This document shows, in pieces, positions 1 through 15,400 of a stretch of 64,000 nucleotides of DNA. The notes beneath the pieces are model-generated. The model was given only the letters and a program-made list of their open reading frames with translations, made no database searches and was not told the DNA's origin. Within the stretch, counting starts at the first letter, position 1. Each line of letters starts with the position of its first letter. Made by a program: the position numbers and the translations under genes. The stretch comes from Xiphophorus maculatus. Its lineage: Eukaryota; Chordata; Actinopteri; Cyprinodontiformes; Poeciliidae. The stretch lies in contig NC_036460.1 in NCBI RefSeq assembly GCF_002775205.1, positions 1,804,056 through 1,868,055 on the forward strand, in the 5' to 3' direction.

Positions 1-2661
<2,661 letters not shown>

Positions 2662-3376
2662 CGTTTGTCCTCTTCAGGTGAGTTCACCTGCAAACACACA
2701 GATACATTAGAGCAAATCACAAACATGAAGACACAGAACTGGATGTCATCTGATCTGAAAACCTCCAGAGGAACCCCAGATGTCCTGCAGCATCTCTGAT
2801 CTGAAGCTAACGCTAAACCTCCCTCCGCTCTGGGCTGTTTGACAGTTTATTCCGGGCTGCTTTGATTTGGAAACCGAGCTCGTTTCAAATGAGGATCCAT
2901 TAGAACCGGAACTAACCAGAGATGAGTTCGGCTACTCATTTTCTAGCATTTATCCAGATTATAGCGGAATTGAACCCAACAGGACAAGCAGAAACGTGGG
3001 GTAGCTAAACGTCAGACCGGATGGTAAGTCCTGGCCTTTACTGATTTATAACGAAGTTCAGCAGTAAAGCTGAACGTTTGTGACACAAACAGACCCCGAA
3101 TCTACTCTGAAGACCCGAGACCCCTCCGCCTCGCTCAGAATGTGGTTAATAGCTGCTTAGTCCCCCTGCAGCGGAGCGGCTGAGACGTAATCGGCTTCGC
3201 TAATTTCTGTTAGCTTTACTATCCGATTTAAATCTCCGCCATCGGAGATCACACCGCTGACATAATCACCCCGAATGAAAGAGGACAGTCTTCTCCCTCT
3301 AAACAAGTGAGTATTTAAATCAGGTAGGCCAATGTGTGGCTGATTTTCAGTTTTAATCGGACAGATACACACTTAC

Positions 3377-3408
3377 CTGCGAACAGTCCACAAAGATGGA
3401 GGAAAAGG
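3377..3408 (-). promoter_or_regulatory. rpl35a: RPL35A noncoding first exon with TOP-like start
   Basis: On the minus strand this reads CCTTTTCCTCCATCTTTGTG and ends in a consensus donor (GCAG then GTAAGT) at 3377. The pyrimidine-rich start fits a 5' terminal oligopyrimidine (TOP) tract, which gives ribosomal protein mRNAs mTOR-dependent translation. The start point is inferred, because no transcript was available. Splicing to the acceptor at 2688-2689 would join it to the exon carrying the ATG. Confidence 0.65.
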
Positions 3409-3409
3409 C

Positions 3410-6400
3410 AGGACCCAAGGCCTGCCGGGTAATCGCAGTCCAGGGAGCTGCCCATTAGGATGCCTGATCAAAATAACAAAAACACCTCTTTTAAAACAAA
3501 GAATTAAACATTTGAATGTTTAATATTAACTACTATCACCATTAATGAAAAATAAAAACTAAATAATCAGCTGTGAAATTCTTACGTTCTTGTACATCAT
3601 CGCGATTTTGCAGTTGTAGTAAAAGTTTTAATTTATCAGACTTAGTTTCTAACCTTCTCGGGGTGTTGGTTGGTTGGGGGCGTGTTGGGTGGTGTGCAGT
3701 TTACTTCTGGGCTGGCTATACATGTTTTCAAGAAGTTCTGGGAATATTTAGCAAATTATAAACAGGCTGGTATGTAGTCCAGAAAGAGCATAGCATGAAT
3801 AGCTCCGGTTGTCTCTCCTCACCACTAGTGGGCACTGTGTTACAAGTTTCTGGGATCAATATATATTATTTAACATTACATATCAATGAGTTTGTATGTC
3901 GAAACCTTAATCTAGCTGCATATCAACTTTACTTAGCTAACTACAATTAAACAGTAAAAATTAGGCACATACATTTATTTACAGTTTCAGTTAAAAACAT
4001 TTATTAGAGATCGTTTTTTGCTTCTCTGCTTCCGATTGGATGAAAACATACCACGTGACTATGTGTAAACGCGGATATTTGCCTTTTTCAGAACAGAAAT
4101 TCTCGTGGGCATTTGTTATGTAACAAAACAGATCAGATTGTATTTACTGCGAGGCAGCAAAGGCTTATATTACAAATAAAATGTTTACATCTCTATAAAA
4201 CTGAAAAGAGAAAAAGAAGGGAAAAGAAGTTTATTTAACTTTATTATTGTTCTATTTCTACAGAAGTGGATTAGACACACTGACAAAAAAAAAATCAGAA
4301 TTATTTTTTTCAGTCAGATTATTCTTGTGACCCAAAATAATCTGTATATTTCCAATATATCTCAGTTTTTATTTTACATTTGTGATTTATTTTATGTGAT
4401 AGTTCAACATTGATTCTTCTCCCATTTTCAGATCTGCACTCAAACCCACCGCTTTAAGACCGCACTGTGAACTTTTAGTGTTTAGTGAACATTTTATTCA
4501 TTTATTATTATTTTCATATGATGTGACAAGAACTATCTGTTATTGTGACGTATCAGACAAGCAGAGTTAGAGTAACTAACTGGTTCCTGTTGTCTGCGAG
4601 GACCAACGTGCACATCAGAAAAAACAGGAAAAAACGTTAGAATAAAGGAGAGATGTTAGTATGATGGTTAGGGTCGCAATGACTTCCCCCTGAACCCGTC
4701 CAAGCCTAAACTCCCTCACCCAACAACAGCCCAGACAAGGTTAATCAAGCCTCGCTGTGTGTTGTATAAGGCCAATTAGGGATCTATGCCATTAAATTAA
4801 GGCTAAGGTAAAGAAGTTTCCTTCTGTAAAACACAAGGAGACTTCACATAATCCTAAATGAATGTATTAAGGTAAAAACGTAAGCACTGATACCCCGGGG
4901 TTAGGAACCTGTTGGTTGATTTAAACCTGTTGGTTAAAATCAACCAACAGGTTATAAGGTAGCCATGATCCATGAACCCAGGTAAAATGGTAAATCTAAG
5001 TAGAGATACACATCAAGCCTGAGGTCAGGGTTGGGGTAGGGGAAGGGTCAGAGTTAGATGTTCATGATTTTCCATTCATTTGCATGCCTTCCACCCTGAC
5101 CCCAATTATCCAGGAGGACCAACATGGACATTAGGCAGGCATTTGAATTGGGCCACTTGGGTCCAAACAGGACATTTGGGAAGATTTTGCAATTCCTGGT
5201 AATGCCTGATGGCAGCATTGTCTTGAAGAGTGGAGTGACGTTCACCCCACGTGAAGCTGGGGGCCAAATGGCATATGTGTAATGGGTGGGTCAATGTGGA
5301 CAAGGTTCTGCTCTCTGCTGGGTTTGGACCACCTTATATTAGTAGTTCTGGTTCCTCCTGGTTCTGGACACCTTTTCCAAGGTCCGCCTGGTTCCTGGTT
5401 CAACCCTTGGTTCTCAGTTTACCAAGTTTCTGAGCACCAGGCCTAGAGTAACCCCCGACCATTAGGGGCCTCCTGGGTCGTCCTCAGTGTCCCGTTCAGT
5501 GCATGCCAAATGCCCCGTTTTATCCCTAAAGAACCCTTTTACTTCCTGTGACCAGAACTGATCTGTGCAGCGTTGATCAGGTCAGAACTGAAATGTTTAA
5601 AATCATACACACAAAAAAGGAGAAAAATCACATTAAAATATTTATTTTTTGTTTAAACTCTTCAAACAGTCGGATTCATCTTTTATACAGAAAAAAGTAA
5701 AAACATGTTTGTCCTTTAAAATGGTGGAATGTCCTTTAAAAACAGTGAGACTGCATCACGTGACTGGTCACTGCTGCCGGACAGAAATTTGAATTCAATG
5801 TCTTTACAACGCCAAGTCACCTGTCCTCTGAGAAACCGAGCTGCTGATTTCCCCCGAGTTCAGTCTGACAGGCAGAACTCAGCCTGGCAGTCTAAACACA
5901 GGGTGCTACAGGATAAAAACATGAGCTAAGTTTGTGCACAAACTGTGAGAAGTGTTTTTAGGTTAGTGTTTAGTGATGTCCCACTGCGCCTGAACGCAGC
6001 ACGACCCCTCAGTAAACATGTTTTAAATTAAAAAGCTGCTTCCTGTTGTCTTCTTCTTCCTCCACTAAAACGAGCTCCATAAATAAATGTAGTGCGCTCG
6101 GAGCAGGATGAACCGCTACAGCAAACCAACAGTGACCTTTAACCTGCAGTGTCGCCATGGCAACAGACAGGCTTCAGCTTCATATGTACAACATATCTAC
6201 ACATGTATATATATATATTTATATTTATATATATTTACAGGAGTTTTCTGAACACTAACTGCTCCGTTACAGGGTGAAAATCAGAACAACAGGAAATCCA
6301 AACAGCTGAATGTAAACGACAATAATAACAAACATACATATATGTATAAACATGATTTCATCTGTTGGCCCCAGGATTGGTGGAAAGCCTGACAGTCAGA

Positions 6401-8039
6401 GTTCAGGGTTCAGTCAGAAAGATCAAAGCGACTTTGGATCTGATGGAGACGCCAGAAACAGAGCGAAAGAAAAGAAAACATCAAAAATGGAGCCAATCTT
6501 CATGCTCCACCCTTAAACTGAGCAACGCCTAGCTCTCTGCTGATTGGTCGGCTTTCTACAGCCGGCCAATCAGAGGACAGAGGCCAAGAAACGAGCCTGG
6601 AGAAAAAGCTGGATTTTAAACAGAACTTCTGCTTTTCACAGCAACTTAAGGTATGAAGTTGAGTAAATAAAATAAAATACGCCATTTTTTATAAGTAGCA
6701 CTGTTATAATTTCATCTGAAGTAAAAGAATCATACAGAATAAATTCTGGCTTCTGTTTATTTCTTGTGTTTAATTTAACCAACATCTGGTCTGAAACTTG
6801 GTTATTGGCGTTTCTGTCAACTCGTTCACATACAGAGCACTTCACACTTAATCTGAGTCTGAGTCTGTGAGAAAAACTAGATTTAAAACCATATTTTAAA
6901 TATGCGTCATGTGACCGGTCACTGCCGCAGGACAGAAACCTGAATTTCTGATATTATAGTATATCAAAGGTCTGTAGTGATCCAACATATCAAGCACAGC
7001 TTGTGTTCGCTATTGTAACATGAGTTTAGCTAACTGTGTAGCTAACAGCTAACTAACTTAGCCAGAGTTTTTGCTTTTCTAAATTTTGCCCTCTTATCAG
7101 TACAAATGGTTTACCAAAAGTAATTCGATCATCTACTGGACTTTAGGACATAAAGTTTCCTGCTTTGTCTTCATCATTACCAGTTTTATTCCATTTTATG
7201 ACAACTTATCAGCGCTAGACAGTTCGCTATTGAGTCAACCACGCTAACAGCTTAAGATAACTCATTTAGCAACTTAGCAAATGTCCATCAGAATTGTTGC
7301 TTTACTCACTGAAGCCATTTGGGCCTATAAGCCACCTAAGCACAGTTCAACAGAATTCCAGCTAATGCTAGCCGAAGCTAATGATGTATGGTAGCAACCA
7401 ACAAAGCTAAATTAAGAACTGCTGAGTCATCTCAGCAGTAATCAACATTATTGTGATACATTTAATGTAACTTAAATATTATAACAAACTTCGTCAGCAG
7501 TAGCTACTGATTAGTGTTAGCATAATTTTAGCATTTAGCTATCAAAGCTTCAGTCGTATATAGATAGCATGTTATCATAATGTCAGTTGCATACACAATT
7601 TTTTGAGTATTTTATTATTTTATAACTTAAGCTATTGTTTCAACTTAACTTATTGAAGTGCTTTCAAACTAAATCAGACAGTAATTAGCTTTATTATCAT
7701 CCTTAACCACAAGGTCATTTTAAAGTTCTATAGATACAAAAAGCATTGTATGGAAACAAAGTAGTCAATAAAACTTAGAAACAGCATTATGTGCAAAAAA
7801 CAGCAAAGCCTGAAACTTTACTTATAGTTTCAGTTTTTAGGTTCAGTGCCTACAAACATGAATACGAAAAAAAACTCCTGGAGTTTGGGAGAAAATTTGA
7901 CCTTTAGTATTTCACCCAATATAGTCAAAACATATTCCCCGAAACTAAAATGAAAAACTGGCGTCTTTACGTTGACAGAGAGAAAAAAGAATATTTACAT
8001 CTAATCAGTAAGATTTCAATGAAAGGTTTGCCAACTTCG
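3410..8039. other. Spacer between RPL35A promoter and minisatellite
   Basis: No convincing exon was seen. In tetrapods IQCG lies between RPL35A and LRCH3, but I recognised no IQCG-like exon here. Two segments of about 45 bp, at 5753-5797 and 6903-6950, are diverged copies of each other (shared core GTCACTGC..C.GGACAGAAA), so they represent a small dispersed repeat. A folded-back repeat lies at 4906-4953 and is listed separately. A long AT-rich stretch at 6660-7900 has no recognisable content. Confidence 0.4.
4906..4953. repeat. Inverted repeat with 17-bp perfect arms
   Basis: The left arm AACCTGTTGGTTGATTT (4906-4922) and right arm AAATCAACCAACAGGTT (4937-4953) are perfect reverse complements. 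The spacer between them contains a further direct copy of AACCTGTTGGTT. The pattern therefore reads copy, copy, inverted copy. Confidence 0.85.
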
Positions 8040-8692
8040 TCAGCTTTCAGTGTTTCTGAGGATCCGCTCTCTATATGGGACTCGTTCGCTTTCCCACGAC
8101 TTGCCTGGTTACATAAGACCTGTTTGGTTTCTCAAGACTCGCTTTCTTTCTCTGGCCTGTTTGTTCTCTTTCTTGGAACTAGCTGAGTTTTTCCAAGTCT
8201 TGTTCAATTTCTACTCTCTTTCTTAAAACTTGCTTTCTTTCTCAGGACTAGATATGTTCCTTGAGACTCGTTCAGTTTCTAAAGACTTGTTTGATTCCTC
8301 CAGAATCGTTCGTTTTCCTAAGACTCGTTCAGTTTCTCTGGCCTATTTTCAGAGAAACTTCCTTCCTTTCTCTTAACTAGTTCAGTTCCCTTGCACCTGT
8401 TCAGTTTCCAAAGACTCTCTTCCTCTGGCTTACTCTTTTTTCAGGACTTGCTCCCTTTTTGGGGACTAGTTCAGTTCCTTGGGACTCGTTCAGTTTCTGA
8501 TGTCTTGTTTACATTCTGTGGCCTATTCTCTTTCTCAGGACTCGTTCTGTTTTCCAAGTCTTGTCTGGTTACACCAGACCCGTTTGGTTTCTCAAGACTC
8601 GCTTTCTGTCTCTGGTCTGTTTGTTTTCTTTCTTTCTAGTTCAGTTTTTAAAGACTCCTTCAGTTTCTTGAGACTAGTTCAGTTTCTCTGTC
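8040..8692. repeat. Degenerate minisatellite, left part
   Basis: An irregular tandem repeat built from a roughly 20-bp theme, TTTCTCAAGACTCGTTCAG, with many variants (TTTCTAAAGACT, TTTCTTGAGACT). The same theme resumes at 10129 after a transposon insertion. Open frames in it are low-complexity Phe/Ser/Leu strings produced by the repeat and are not called as genes. Confidence 0.75.
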
Positions 8693-8700
8693 ATGTACTC

Positions 8701-10120
8701 CAGTGGTCCTCAACCTTTTTATTACCGCGGACCGGTCAAGACTTGGTAATTTTGCTGCGACCCGGGACCGTCAGGTAATGCTTCTTCATGTTGGCGTTCC
8801 AGCTAAAGCATTTTTTTTTTGCCCCGATTTTCCCTTTACGACAATCTTACAACGTCCTGCAGTGAGTGGTGTGTTGAATACGCCCGAACTAAAATCGTTC
8901 GTATTCAACATTGTTTTGGCCCGATTATCTCAGCCTGTGATGTTTTTACTGACTGGGTGCGAAACGCAGCCTGTTGAATGTGACAGGTAGCCAATCAGAA
9001 AGCGCGATGACGTAAGAACGGCGGGGAATCCCAGACAGTTGTCATTGCAACTGAGAGTCCGGTCGACATCAGAGGTGATATGTGGAAATGTTTATTACTA
9101 TATGTAAAGGTAATTTTCTATATGTTTATTATATGTGGTTATGATTATTCAGTTAAAAATGTTAACTATGAAAAAACACAACTCACCTCCAAATCATAGA
9201 GCAGCAAATAGAGCGGCTGCTCCGCCATCTTTTATCAAACATCTTTTCTTTTTATGTCTTTTATCGCTTAAAATGAGCCACAAACTGTCACTGCTGCTTC
9301 TACATCATCATCCTGTTTGATTATTCTACATTCATGTTTGGTCTGTTGGGGGTTTTACTGGATTCTCTTCTGGAATCGGGATGTTCGTGAGTGGAATCGG
9401 TTCTGTGGTGTGTTGCTCCTGATCGAACCTGTTGGACTTTTATCGGCTCTGTGGTCACAAAATCGGCCCACAATCCATGTGAACCAGACCTAAAACTCAT
9501 AAGCTCCTCTCCTCTCGTCTCTCCACTGCCCTAACGCTCTCTGACTCTGGTCGCTATGGTAACGTTTACATATCCCTTCAAAATAAGATACAGATGCGCC
9601 ACAAAAACGAACATTTTACTTTGGTGAAAACTTTAACTCAGGATAACGACTAATGGAGCCCTGAGCTTGTTTCTCTGCAACCAGACGGTCCATCTGGGAG
9701 AGATGAGAGACGATGAGACCGGAAGTGTTGCTGATGCTCAGGGTTCTTGGTCTCTAGTGGAGAAGCAGCTTGAAGCTTCATTGCCTCATTAACATCCGGT
9801 CACCATATCATGCAGAGCTTGGACTGTGGGAATCACCTGCTGGGATAAATCCATCCTCCTGGCTCTTCTCTGGGCCTTTTCCCTTCACAAAGAAACTTTC
9901 CAAACAATCTGATCCGTTTCTGACTCATTTTGCTGCTTGTGGCTCCATGTTGGCGGCAAGACGGAACCGAGAGAGTCCGGTTAAAGGATTTTCAAAATAA
10001 AAGATCCTCCAGACTCAAATAACTCATAAAACGAAAATATTTAATTGCTTCTTACGCGGCCCGGTACCAATTGGTCCACAGACCGGTACCGGTCCGCGGC
10101 CCAGGGCTTGGGGACCACTG
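8701..10120. mobile_element. hAT-superfamily DNA transposon, non-autonomous, with 8-bp target duplication
   Basis: The element is 1,420 bp. Its left end starts CAGTGGTCCTCAACC, and the reverse complement of its right end starts CAGTGGTCCCCAAGCCC. Both ends carry further matching inner sequence of the GCGGACCGG type. The flanking 8-bp direct repeat ATGTACTC at 8693-8700 and 10121-10128 is perfect. An 8-bp duplication and a CAGTGG terminus are hAT hallmarks. No transposase reading frame was recognised inside, so it is probably a non-autonomous derivative. It inserted into the minisatellite, whose two halves flank it. The perfect duplication suggests fairly recent insertion. Confidence 0.85.
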
Positions 10121-10128
10121 ATGTACTC

Positions 10129-10440
10129 TATCTCAAGACTTGTTTCCTTTCTCAGGACTAGTTCCCTTCCTTGAGACTCGTAGTTTCCAAAGACTAGTCT
10201 AGTTACTCAAGACTCATTCAGTTGCCCAAAGCTGTTCCAGTTTCTGAAGACTTGTTTAGTTTCTCGAGACTCATTCAGACGATGAATCATAAACTAGTTT
10301 CTAAAGACTAGTTAAGTTCTTCAGGACTCATGCAGTTTCTCAAAACTATTTTGGTTTCTGAAGAATTATTTGGTTTATCGAGACTCATTTATTTTCTAAA
10401 GACTCGTTCAGTTTCTAAAGACTCGTTCAGTTCAGTCGTG
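10129..10440. repeat. Degenerate minisatellite, right part
   Basis: Continuation of the AAGACTCGTTCAGTTTCT-type repeat interrupted by the hAT element. The unit theme is the same as at 8040-8692, and the array would be continuous without the insertion. Confidence 0.75.
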
Positions 10441-11224
10441 ACGGTTTGATCTCAGCTCTTTGTGTCTCCATCAGATCCACATGCAGCTTCCAGCAGGTTA
10501 CCAGTCCTGCACCAGTAGGAAAGCCCCGTGTACTGGGATCAGTACTGGGATCAGTGAGAATGCCTCAAACATCCAGAGAAAAACACTCACCTGCCAGAAG
10601 TCTGTATGGACGCTGTATGGAAGCCCATTTGAGCAAAAATTAAATCAACCAGCAAGGTAAAAGCTAAAATCAAAAAGTATGGTAAATCAGTGTAAAATGT
10701 AACTTTTCACACAAAAGTAAATCGTTTTTAAATGTATTTTTACAGTTCAATTGGTATGTACTTTAGATTAATTTAAAGGATTGAGAGAAAATTTTTAAAA
10801 TAAAATTTTCCACTCACTTTATAAAAAATATTCCCACAAAAAAGCAAAACAATCAGATGTTCCACAAGAACAAAATGGTCAAAAACTCTCTGCCTGAGTT
10901 TGATTTTTCCCAACCAATAGTCTAAAAACGTTTTAGAGTTTAAAAAATATCTTGTTTATGCGTTTTTCCTCCAGTCAAAGCAGTAAAACCTGCTGTTACC
11001 ATGGAAACTCAGACATTAGTGTTGATCTGGATCAATCAGCACAATCAAACATTATCGACGTTTTCATTTATAACTCCTGATTTTAACTTCCTGGCACTGA
11101 TGGGCTTCCATACGCCACACAGCTTCCTGAACGGCGTCACAACGACTCGTTTCTGGCTGTGGGAACTCGGCGAGCTCTGATTGGTTGTTACAGGAGGCCG
11201 ACTGAGCGCTTGCAGCGGCAGCGG

Positions 11225-11374
11225 CTAGATGATGACGGAGGGCCCAGGTGGCGTTGCCGTCGTTGTGGAGACGGACTGCTTGGGTGGAGCCAGGTCCAGC
11301 AGCGCGCTGACCGTCCCGGCCACCTGGGGGAGCCCTCGCTCCTCCAGGATGTGGAGTGGAAGACACAACTTAGT
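11225..11374 (-). CDS. lrch3: LRCH3 alternative last exon B (soluble C-terminus)
   Basis: After the acceptor TTTGTCTGTGCAG the exon reads TKLCLPLHILEERGLPQVAG and continues to a stop after 49 residues ending PPGPSVII. It joins exon 14778-14701 in phase 0 and completes the final calponin-homology helix without any hydrophobic tail. The sequence resembles the ending of soluble LRCH family isoforms. It competes with exon A, 2.5 kb upstream. Confidence 0.8.
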   Translation of the reverse strand, partial: TKLCLPLHILEERGLPQVAGTVSALLDLAPPKQSVSTTTATPPGPSVII

Positions 11375-12453
11375 CTGCACAGACAAACACCACAGAAGAA
11401 GAGCAGACAGCGACGGGCGGGGCGTCAACAGAAAGGTGGGTCAAACGATGACAACTTAAATTAAGGAACAAAACAACCGTAACCATGGCAACTCAGGAAA
11501 AAGAAGCAGGAAGAACAGGAAGTGATGCGGGATGGAGGGAAGGAGTGCTGCTACTGAGCACTGCCAGTCAGCAGTCTAAAGGACTGTCGTTTTCTCTCGC
11601 TCACAAGTAGGGCTGCAATAGAGATACGAATCTTTCAGCGTCCGGCGATTCGATTCTGAAACGATTTTTATTTCAGAAACCAATTTGTTTCTGGGATTCA
11701 CTTTAAGTTTTGGACACAAGACGAAAAGACAAATAAAAAATTTATTTAAGAAATTCTAAGGCTCCATTTCTGCATAAATATCTGTAACTTCATTCACCAG
11801 TATTAGGTTAGCTTAGCTGCCTGGCTTTTTCTTTAAAAAAAAAAAACAATTCAAAATATAATTTTAAGCAGAATTAAAATCGATTCAAATTGACCAACAT
11901 CAATTTCTGAGAGTTCTGAATCGATTCTGAATCGAGTAGGAATTAAGATTCTTTACAGAATTAATTTTTTTCTGCAATTCTAAGATGCAACTTGCAGATT
12001 TTTCATTTAATCGCTTATGTCTTAGAAATACATAAAAACAGAATAAATATATTTATTTGAGGTTTTTTTTAACCGAATCTGAACCAGGTGGAGCTAAAAC
12101 TGCTACTGAAGGATTTCTGGGTGCAAAATAATAACAGACAATGATTGTTTTTTCTATCATAGATGTACAACGTTAATATTTGTTGTAAAGTTTTGACTTC
12201 ATTGCAGCTCTAAGTTGTTCTTTCAGCAAATGGTATTTTTTGTTGAGTCTGTATTCTGCAGTTAACGATTAATCAATTATCAACTAGCTGGCTCATCTCG
12301 ATTAATCTGATTAATCGTTTCAGGAGGAGAAAAGCTTGGAAATATTTCTGCTAACTCAGGTGAGCTCAGGGGAAAAAATGAGTCAAAATGGTTTTCTGGA
12401 CTTTATTTAGAGAATCAAGAGGAAAAATCCAAACCGATCCGAGGTTAAAAACA

Positions 12454-12487
<34 letters not shown>

Positions 12488-15400
12488 TTATAAAAAGGGG
12501 AACGGTCAGGGGGTGTGACCTCATCCTGACCTCACAGCAGCAGCAGAACATAATGGTTACCATGGAGACGACTCCCAGAGTCCCGGACTCGGTTCTGTTC
12601 TGGTCCTGACCCGCTTCACGCGGTCAGAACGGTAAAAAACACTCAGACAGGCAGGCGGACGTAAGGCACGAGGGGGCGGAGCTTCAGCAGGCAGGAAACG
12701 GACCAAACGGACAGGAAGTTCTGCCTCTAGCTGAGGCATGATCCTCTGCGACTCGGCGAACAACGGCAAAGACACGTTACGGCTTATCCTCAGGTCCACG
12801 AAATCCCAGTTCAAGCCAAAACAAGTCCTGGTACAAGTCCCAGAAAAGTCAGAGTCCAAGTCCAAATGTCCCAGTGCAGTCAGAGGTCTGAAACTAACCT
12901 AACAAATCCCAGTCAAACCCACAGAATCTGGGCTGCGTCCAAAATGTTTGTGCTGAATCCACAAGTCCCATAACCATCCCCAGTTCAGGTCCACAAGTCC
13001 CAGTCCAGATTCTAATGCTGCGTTCAGACCAAACGCGACTCGATGCGCACACATGGATGCACGTCTACGGTGCGCCGCCGGGCGTGTAGCACGTCAATCA
13101 CAGAGACTGAGCTATGTGACGTATTGACCTGTAGTTGGTGTCCTGTCAGGATGTGGAGGCCCCGATGCTAATTAGCAGGCTAATTCTAGCTAGCAAAGAT
13201 GGCAGATATGGTTGTGTCCCCCATCTATGTCGCCATCAGAATACAACGGACAACAGACGATTCTGATGCGTCCAACTTGAGGCGCTGGCTACATTTTGGC
13301 AAAACAGTTTGGTCTGAACGCAGCATTAGCTAGGCTACGTTCACAGAGCAGGCAAACGCGACCCTAATCCAATTTTTTTCATTTCATATCTGACTTTTTC
13401 CACAGCAGTCTGAACAGAAAAAAATATATAATCTGTCACTTCCATATGTACATGAGAACAAATATTTCTGCCGTGACAAAACGTAACACCTGTGATTAAC
13501 ATGTTTCAGGCCAACTTGGTTTTTTAAAATGGGTTTAACAAGTTTTATGGCCTTAATCTCAACTACATTAATTTAAGACATTTTAAGGATGCATGGACGC
13601 CCTGCGGATCAGCCCTGCAGAGGCCCGGTACCGACCGGTTGATTTGCAGGATGTTAGATCTGGACTGGACTTGGACGACCCTTCACTAGAGGTACCGACC
13701 ATCCCAACTGGACCCGGCGTTCTCCAGAGGAGAGGGAACCTGCAGCTGTGCTTGTTCATGAAGTATTCCACGTTTCTGTGCGTCAGGAACGGTGTAGCTA
13801 CAGCGGGAGACGACAGCTAAACGGACCGAACCCGACAGAGGTCCTGTAGAGGTTCCAGTGGGGTCTAAGCGTGCGGCGCCAGGTGAACATAGATGGCGCA
13901 GAGAGCCGACATGACGGACAGGTAAAACAGGGCAAAGCCGGCCATCTGGACCTGGAGGGAGGGGCTAAGAGTGGGCGGGGCCATTGAGAGCAACACCTGC
14001 AGCGTCCCGTAAACCCCGCCCCCTTTCCCCTCCAGAACGTCGCCCACCGAGCAGAGGCGGTCCTGAGTGTGTGGGTGTGATGGACACGGTGGAGGATAAA
14101 AACGAGGAAGGAGTGAAACAGGAAGCAAAATGGAAGACAGGAAGATGAAGAGAAGAAAGGCAGCTGTTAGTTTAGAAAGAGGAGAAGAAGAAGAAACTTC
14201 ATCAGATGGTTCAGACTGAATCCAAACGTCTGAACAGCAACTTCTGTTACAACAATCAGTTTAAAGGCTCATCTCATCTTGAGCAGGAGGTCAACAGCCA
14301 GATCACTGAGAGGACAGTTGCTGTTTGTGAGCATAAAGTTTCTGATTTACAACCAGCCTCTCTGATCTATCAAACTATTAGCTACTTAGCCAAACTTGAA
14401 ATCAGCAGTTCAGGCTTTTTAAAAATCAGTGATTGGCCAGAAAACGGCAATCGGTGAACTGCTAGGAATTATCCAGAAGGAATTTTATTTTTTTTTATTT
14501 GTCTTTAGTTGTTTTTGCCCACTGTGGTGAATTACAGACAGAATGGCTCAACACAGGAAGCTTTTAAGCTCCTGGTTGGGGTGCCAGTCTGTTAGGTATC
14601 TAAACGCTGATGTATTGGTGTTGAAGTTTAGCTCGTCCTCCCTGCAGTCTGCAGTCTGACAGAGTTGGATTCAGCCTCCGTCTCCTAGGTGTGTGTTTAC
14701 CTGTGGGACTCCGATCCTGCGACACGCCTCCAGGAAATTCTCCACGTTGCGGCGACACTTGGCCATGGTGAGCTTAGGCTGCAGGGACAGAGAGAGGTCA
14801 GCGGAGGTCAGCTGGGGTGACAGCATCAACTGACCAATCAGAGACACTCACCACAGCGGGGGACGGGACGTGGATGCTGGGGACGGAGCGCGGCCTCACG
14901 TGATTGGCCAGGTGGCACAGCACCACGCCGTCCGTCAGGGCGGCGCCCAGGTCGCTCGGCAGCGCCACCTTCAGCCGGGCCTCGATATTCTGGGCGGGAG
15001 GAGAGAGTCGGTGAGCAGACCAATCACAGGGCAGTAGAGGCGGAGGAGGTGGAGCTACGTACCTTCCTGAGCTGCTCCACCAGCGCTGCGTCTTCACCCA
15101 CCAGAGGAGGAGTAGCAGGAGCTTCCTCCTTGGGTTGAGGCAGCGCAGAAACAGCGTCCCCTGCAGGGCAGAGAGGGAACAGTTACACTCCAGCTACGAA
15201 TGTTTTCCGTACCTCCAGAACCAGTCCGGTATTCTACTGGAACCAAAACTTCATCATCTGCCCCACTTCCAGCTGCTGTGGTTCTCTTCCTCTCTGCTCT
15301 GAGTCAAACCAACCTGTTCCCCTCCTGGCCTGTGGGGGCGCTGCACCAAGAACCACTGAAGGAAACGACACAAAAACCTCTGAAGACACTGAGAGCAACT

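Noticed and set aside
8391-8990. Open frames of 80-100 codons in the minisatellite and hAT element
   Set aside because: They are low-complexity strings set by the repeat unit or the transposon body, and resemble no protein.
12388-12609. Open frame with a His-rich run
   Set aside because: The His run is the (CAT)n microsatellite; no splice or protein support.
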